Positions 35,699 to 40,000 of a stretch of 40,000 nucleotides of DNA are shown in pieces. Within the stretch, counting starts at the first letter, position 1; every line of letters starts with the position of its first letter. The stretch is taken from NCBI RefSeq assembly GCF_964340395.1, contig NC_135555.1, positions 25,092,725 to 25,132,724 of the forward strand, given 5' to 3'. Both the position numbers and the translations under genes were made by a program. Source of the DNA: Glandiceps talaboti. Taxonomy: Eukaryota; Hemichordata; Enteropneusta; Spengelidae. Under the pieces are notes generated by a model. The model was not told the DNA's origin and did no database searches. It saw nothing but the letters and a program-made list of their open reading frames with translations.

Positions 35699-36345
35699 AA
35701 CTGCTTGACTGTCTTGCATCTACTTTATAAGATCCCGGGTTAGCAATAGCACTATCATAATTATAATTATTGACTAGACAGGGTAAATATATTCTAAAAG
35801 GAGTTTAACTCTGAAAAGTCAATTTTGAGACTAATCAGACATTTTCAGAAATAATTTCCAAGCTTTACAAGACAGCACCAACATGTAAAAAGCAACTACA
35901 TAGGGTTGAAATATTGTTGAAATATAGTTTGATAGCATCTTGACATTAAGGGGTAGGGGGGGGGGAAGCTTGAGACTGGGATGTGTACACCTCATGTGGG
36001 GAGCGGGGGTCCTAGGGGGTCTCCTCTAGAAGCCCTGGAGGATTTTTACTCTGAAAAGTCAATTTTGAGACTATTCAGACCCTTTCAGACAATAATTTCT
36101 AAGCTTTGCAAGACAGCACCAACATGGTAAAAAGCAACTACATAGGGTTGAAATACTTTTGAAATATACTTTTATAGCATCTTCACAGTAAGAGGGGAAG
36201 AGCTTGAGACTTGGATATGTCCACCTCATGTGGGGGGGGGGGTCCAAGGGGGTCTTGATCCTCTAGAAGCCCTTTAGGATTTTTACTCTTAAAGCCAATA
36301 TTTAGTATTTAGGCTATTCAGACCCTTTCAAGCAATAACTCAAAA
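35690..36345 (+). repeat. dispersed repeat D with 240-bp tandem block
   Basis: The unit starting near 35799 repeats near 36039 (exactly 240 bp between the two CTGAAAAGTC copies) and again partially near 36276. Shared stretches include TTTTGAGACTA, GACAGCACCAACATG, AAAAGCAACTACATAGGG and CACCTCATGTGGGG. A more diverged relic may lie at about 36605-36705. Long G runs sit inside each unit. The 5' part matches 8294-8445 in inverse orientation. Confidence 0.85.
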
Positions 36346-37239
36346 AAGTTAAATGGCATCATTATATACATGTAGTAAAGGGCGGCACATCAAATGGTAG
36401 TATCATTGGTAGGGGAGATTTGGAGTTTAAGGCAATTTTAGACTACCTTGGCAAACATTTCACATCTTTAAAAGACAATATCATCTCAAATTAGAATTGG
36501 GTGAAAATATTTAATACCATTATGAGAGTAAAAAGGTTGTTGGTGCATCTGATTGTTGGTTGAATGCATGAGTGGCCTCTGGGATGAGGGAGCTAGTCCT
36601 TGGGGTTTTCCTCCTGGCAGATCTGGAGTTTTTGCTTCTATTAAGGCAATGTTTAATTTATTCATAGCCTTTGAGGTAACATTTTCAAGCTTCGAAAACC
36701 TAACCTAAATGTAAGTTTTAAATGAGTTTCCCATGTCACATAAAAATGGCCCCGTATTAACATTGGTATAGAGGCATTAATATTGCATGTATAGAAAAGT
36801 CACCAATATGTTAGAGAACTTTAGGTGGTCATACCTAGTGTACAATAGAAACTGGAATCTGATGTGAGATGTGGTGATTTGTAGTGTCAATAACATGTAG
36901 TGTCCAAAATAGAAAGTGTATTAATCCCTTCTGACAAGTTCATAGTGACGAGTAGAACATTTTAGATTAACTTCTTTTATAAACTATCTATGAAGATTAC
37001 CATTACGAAACCTTCAAGTTCACTTTTGCCCCAAAGTGCAATATAAGTGAAGCACTGATTGTGAAACAGCCAAGCATTTACACGACATGTTCTGTAACTA
37101 GTGAGGTAGCTAGGTAATACATGTATATGTATATGTAGAGTTATGTTTGAACTAATAATTAAATGTTAAAGAATTTACGTAAGAAACAGGGATAAGAACA
37201 AATATTTACATATACCACATTTCAGACAAGGCTATATGC
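36346..37239. other. anonymous DNA, possibly old repeat
   Basis: A stretch at about 36605-36705 faintly resembles the D unit. Otherwise nothing is recognised. Confidence 0.5.
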
Positions 37240-37388
37240 CAAGGATTTTTCTTCCACCACAATCCAAAACACAATGACCCCCCCCCCCATCCACAGTTTT
37301 GAACCCCCCCCCCCTACTGCCAATTTAAAAAAACAGGGTGACCCCCTATAAATCCACCCCGGCCGAAGAAACTGACCGGTCCCTTATG
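37240..37388 (+). repeat. dispersed repeat with CTGACCGGTCCCTTA end, copy C
   Basis: Two C-runs (about 37278-37288 and 37304-37314), then a diverged GACCCCCT stretch, then AAACTGACCGGTCCCTTA ending near 37386. It is the same family and orientation as copy B. No inverted partner was found upstream in the right-hand repeat block. Confidence 0.65.
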
Positions 37389-37429
37389 GGAATATTCATG
37401 AAGGAAACGGTGCTGAAAGGATCATCACA

Positions 37430-37725
37430 CGGGTAAAGAAACGGCAACACAATACACCAAAACGGAACTGCACTGGTTGCCAGTACAATACAGAATATTA
37501 ATTACAAAATTCTTCTGACCACCTATAAAACATTGTATGGTCTATCACCGCCTTACTTATCAGACACTCTCCGTGAGAAGCCTAATCTCCGCACACTTCG
37601 GTCATCGGACAAATATTTACTGTTTGAACCCAATTACAGACTTCGGTGGCCGTGCTTTCTCACATGCCGCACCGCGTCTTTGGAAAAAAATTGCCCATTG
37701 GAACTTTCAACAGACATCCTGATTG
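37430..37725 (+). pseudogene. degenerate LINE reverse-transcriptase C-terminal fragment
   Basis: The conserved C-terminal block of CR1/L2-type non-LTR retrotransposon polyproteins is visible in broken frames. ELHWLPVQYRI is read at about 37465-37497, then after a frameshift YKTLYGLSPPYLSDTL and LRTLRSSDKYLLFEPNYRL at about 37525-37640, then after another shift GGRAFSHAAPRLWKKIAHW. The motifs LHWLPV, GLAPxYLSDLL, TLRSS and GDRAFSxAAPxLWN are known from this group. Two frameshifts, absence of the remaining polymerase, and loss of the last twenty or so residues make it a dead relic. It passes into a GATT/GACT tail in which another element is inserted. The exact clade is unresolved. Confidence 0.8.
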
Positions 37726-37743
37726 ATTGATTGACTGACTGAC
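37722..37743 (+). repeat. GATT/GACT tail, left part
   Basis: GATTGATTGATTGACTGACTGAC follows the LINE relic, and the series resumes at 39846 after the inserted element. Such tetranucleotide tails are common at LINE 3' ends. Confidence 0.85.
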
Positions 37744-39845
37744 CAGTACCGTAGCCTGCGGGGGGGGGAGGCAAGGGGGGGGGGGGCAGCTGCCCCCTCA
37801 GATTTTGGAAAAAAGCAAGAAAAAAGCTACTTTTTGAATACAAAGCGATGCTATTAAAATCGTTATTTACGTAACGATTCCTAGCATGCGCGATTTCAAT
37901 GGATAGTTCACTAATTAAAGTGAGTGTACACTGCTGACTCCTGGCTAATATGTATCGTATATCGCTATTGTACCCTGGCTTAACTTTGAATAAAATGTGT
38001 CCAGTGAAAAATTGTAACTTTTTGCAGCAAATTCAAAATTCTTTGTGCGGGAAAGTACAAAAGAAGTGTGCACATGCACTGTGCATTTTCTGCGAGTAAC
38101 AGTAGTCTTGAAAGTCTCTTTCATTTGAAGATAGCAAGTCGCAATTATAATGTCAGCGAGTGAAACTCAAAAAAAAAAAAAGACGGAAAAAGTCGTTCAA
38201 CGTGAGGTTGCCTGCTAGCTGCATGCAGTGACTCGTGACTCCGAAGATGCGCTCGATCTATTTACATCTTGTTCCTTATATTAAAACACTTCATATTGAT
38301 AAAACGGCAAATCTCTTTTTGGAATATTTGGTGGCCCTGAAAAACTATTAAACTAGGTACGCAGTTTACGATCCACTCTTTGAAGATCCACTTTCAATAA
38401 TTGTGTTCGACGTTGTCTTTGGTTAAAATGTTGTTTGATATAATTATCTCATTGCACACTGACACTAGCGTTGTTCCGCAATTCGTTTTGATGCGACAAT
38501 TTGCTATGGAAAGAATGGTCTTGAATTTGTAAACAGAGCTGTACCTTCAATTTCCATTATAATGATAATGACAAGGAGAATTCACTGAGTTCACCTTGGG
38601 TTCCGACATAAACGAGGTCATAACAGTTTTGGGAGTTGGGTAAAGAAAATGATTATTTTGTTGTGTTACTTATTTGAGAAAGCACCATCCATTTTTTTTA
38701 CTTTGAATGTGACATCTTTTCGGCAACTACTTTGAAAGATATGACATTAGGCCAGAAAAAATGAAAAAGCTGTTCAACCTACCCATATATTTTTTTTGGT
38801 GATGGGCAATATATCCTCATGCGGGCTTCGCAATTTTTTAAAAAAAAAATTAAGGATATTTCTTTATATTTTCTGAATAGTACATGTAACAATATACATT
38901 GAGTCTATTCCAAATAATTTAATATCTTATACAGTGGTTTACTTGGCTCTGATGTTGCATACAAGCATGAATTGAGATTGAGATTAAATATCCAATGTGC
39001 ACTAAAAAGAATTGAACAAAAGTTTACGACCATTGGGCCATCAAAAGTCTGAAAGTCTTGAAATGTTTTGCTCTTTATTCGGGATTTTTTGGAACGAAAT
39101 TAAACTTCAGGAGAAGTCATTTACCATGTGCACATCCGCATAATATCTTTCAGCTTTGCCACAACAAAATACATGTACACTTCCAAATAATATGTAATGC
39201 ATAGCATAATTATTTCAATTCTGGTATTTTATTATGTCTATGGTTTGATATTTTATGCTTCTAAATGGCCTCCTACACTGTCTTATTTTCAATTTTTTCA
39301 CCTTTGGAGTTGTCTCCTTTCAATGCATCATTGTACCATATAATTTTATATCTCCACTGTCGTGTAGGTGACAGAAGGGGTGGCTAAAATAATGCTTGAG
39401 TTTCAATTGGCGGGCTTTAACATGTTTTGAGAAGAGAGGGTGAGAGGAACTACACCATATGTTTAACCATAAATTGTGTACATTTCCTAACTGCAGCTAT
39501 GCAGACAAATTGCATGAGATAGTATCAAGATGATTGAATAAGTTATATCTAAACTCGACCTGAAATATTTTGCTATCATTATATATGGTTTGTTTTATCC
39601 TTGTCAAGCATTGTGAAAAAATGAAATCGACCTACTTACCCAATGTGATGGGTTAGGTTAGCCGTTGACAAGCATTTTTATTTGTTCTGACCTTACATAT
39701 GATATTTAATTGCGTATGCTAAAATATATATTATGTAAATTGCATGCAGATTTATGTAAATTAGCACTTTTCTAAATTTTAAATGCAAGATTGCACCAAG
39801 ACAAAGTTCTGCCCCCCTTGGCAATTTGGTCAGGCTACGGCCCTG
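37744..39845. mobile_element. non-autonomous DNA transposon with terminal inverted repeats, nested in LINE tail
   Basis: The left end is CAGTACCGTAGCCTG (37744-37758) and the right end is the inverse of CAGGGCCGTAGCCTG (39831-39845): 13 of 15 match. Similarity continues inward through a G-rich segment to GGGGGGCAG on both sides (to about 37789 and from about 39809). A 16-bp palindrome GGGGGCAGCTGCCCCC lies at 37782-37797. The 2.1 kb interior is AT-rich with no long open frame, so no transposase is encoded. Flanks are the same GACT tetranucleotide repeat, so the target-site duplication cannot be read. Such CAGnGCCGTAGCC-like ends are widespread in animal DNA transposons; hAT is possible but I do not assign a superfamily. 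Confidence 0.8.
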
Positions 39846-39935
39846 CTGACTGACTGACTGACTGACTGATTGAATGGTTGGTTGGTTGGTTGGTTGGTTG
39901 ATTGATTGATTGATATTGATATTGATATTGATCTT
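39846..39935 (+). repeat. GACT/GATT/GGTT/GATATT tail, right part
   Basis: TGAC repeats, then GGTT, then GATT, then three GATATT units. It is the continuation of the tail interrupted by the inserted transposon. Confidence 0.9.
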
Positions 39936-40000
39936 TCCACAAAATTCAATCCATCTTTCTCTATCCACATATTTTTGGAGACACCCTGCTAGAAAACCAC

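Noticed and set aside
37634-37843. Minus-strand frame with a poly-Pro run
   Set aside because: Antisense of the LINE relic and of poly-G at the transposon end.

Overview
This window comes from an AT-rich, repeat-laden animal genome. It is clearly metazoan: the one recognisable gene is a Snail-family zinc-finger repressor with a SNAG exon, a phase-1 GT-AG intron and five fingers. Density of microsatellites, minisatellites, poly-C/poly-G tracts and decayed transposons suggests a marine invertebrate bilaterian. I cannot fix the phylum from the sequence; lophotrochozoan, hemichordate and cephalochordate all remain possible.

Layout. 1-3.7 kb is anonymous DNA with one perfect RFX-type X-box palindrome. 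3.7-5.1 kb holds simple repeats. 5.14-8.63 kb is bounded by two inverted copies of a dispersed repeat (TAAGGGACCGGTCAG-type end) and contains a 2.2 kb array of about 53 units of 41 bp, each with a perfect splice-donor motif, followed by a copy of a second dispersed repeat (called D here). 8.6-11.8 kb is anonymous. 11.8-18.2 kb is an archipelago of tandem repeats with units of 3, 38, 4, 27, 2, 50, 26 and 51 bp. 18.2-23.5 kb is mostly anonymous and ends in a G-quadruplex-prone repeat.

The Snail gene is on the minus strand: exon 1 at 26487-26562 encodes the SNAG repressor motif, an intron of 801 bp follows, and exon 2 at 24910-25685 carries the rest, including all five zinc fingers. Its 5' flank (26.7-27.2 kb) has five CAGGTG/CACCTG sites, the hexamer Snail proteins themselves bind, plus CACGTG, CCAAT-type and TATA-like motifs. 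Self-regulation is a reasonable inference. 27.2-34.5 kb is anonymous intergenic DNA with simple repeats.

34.5-40 kb is repeat-dominated: a 38-bp array with an E-box palindrome, a 35-bp array that runs into a further D copy, a 240-bp tandem block of D, a third copy of the TAAGGGACCGGTCAG-type repeat, a degenerate LINE reverse-transcriptase C-terminal fragment with a GATT/GACT tail, and a 2.1 kb terminal-inverted-repeat element inserted in that tail. No tRNA, rRNA, CRISPR array or prokaryotic feature was seen. Apart from Snail and the LINE relic I support no other coding sequence.
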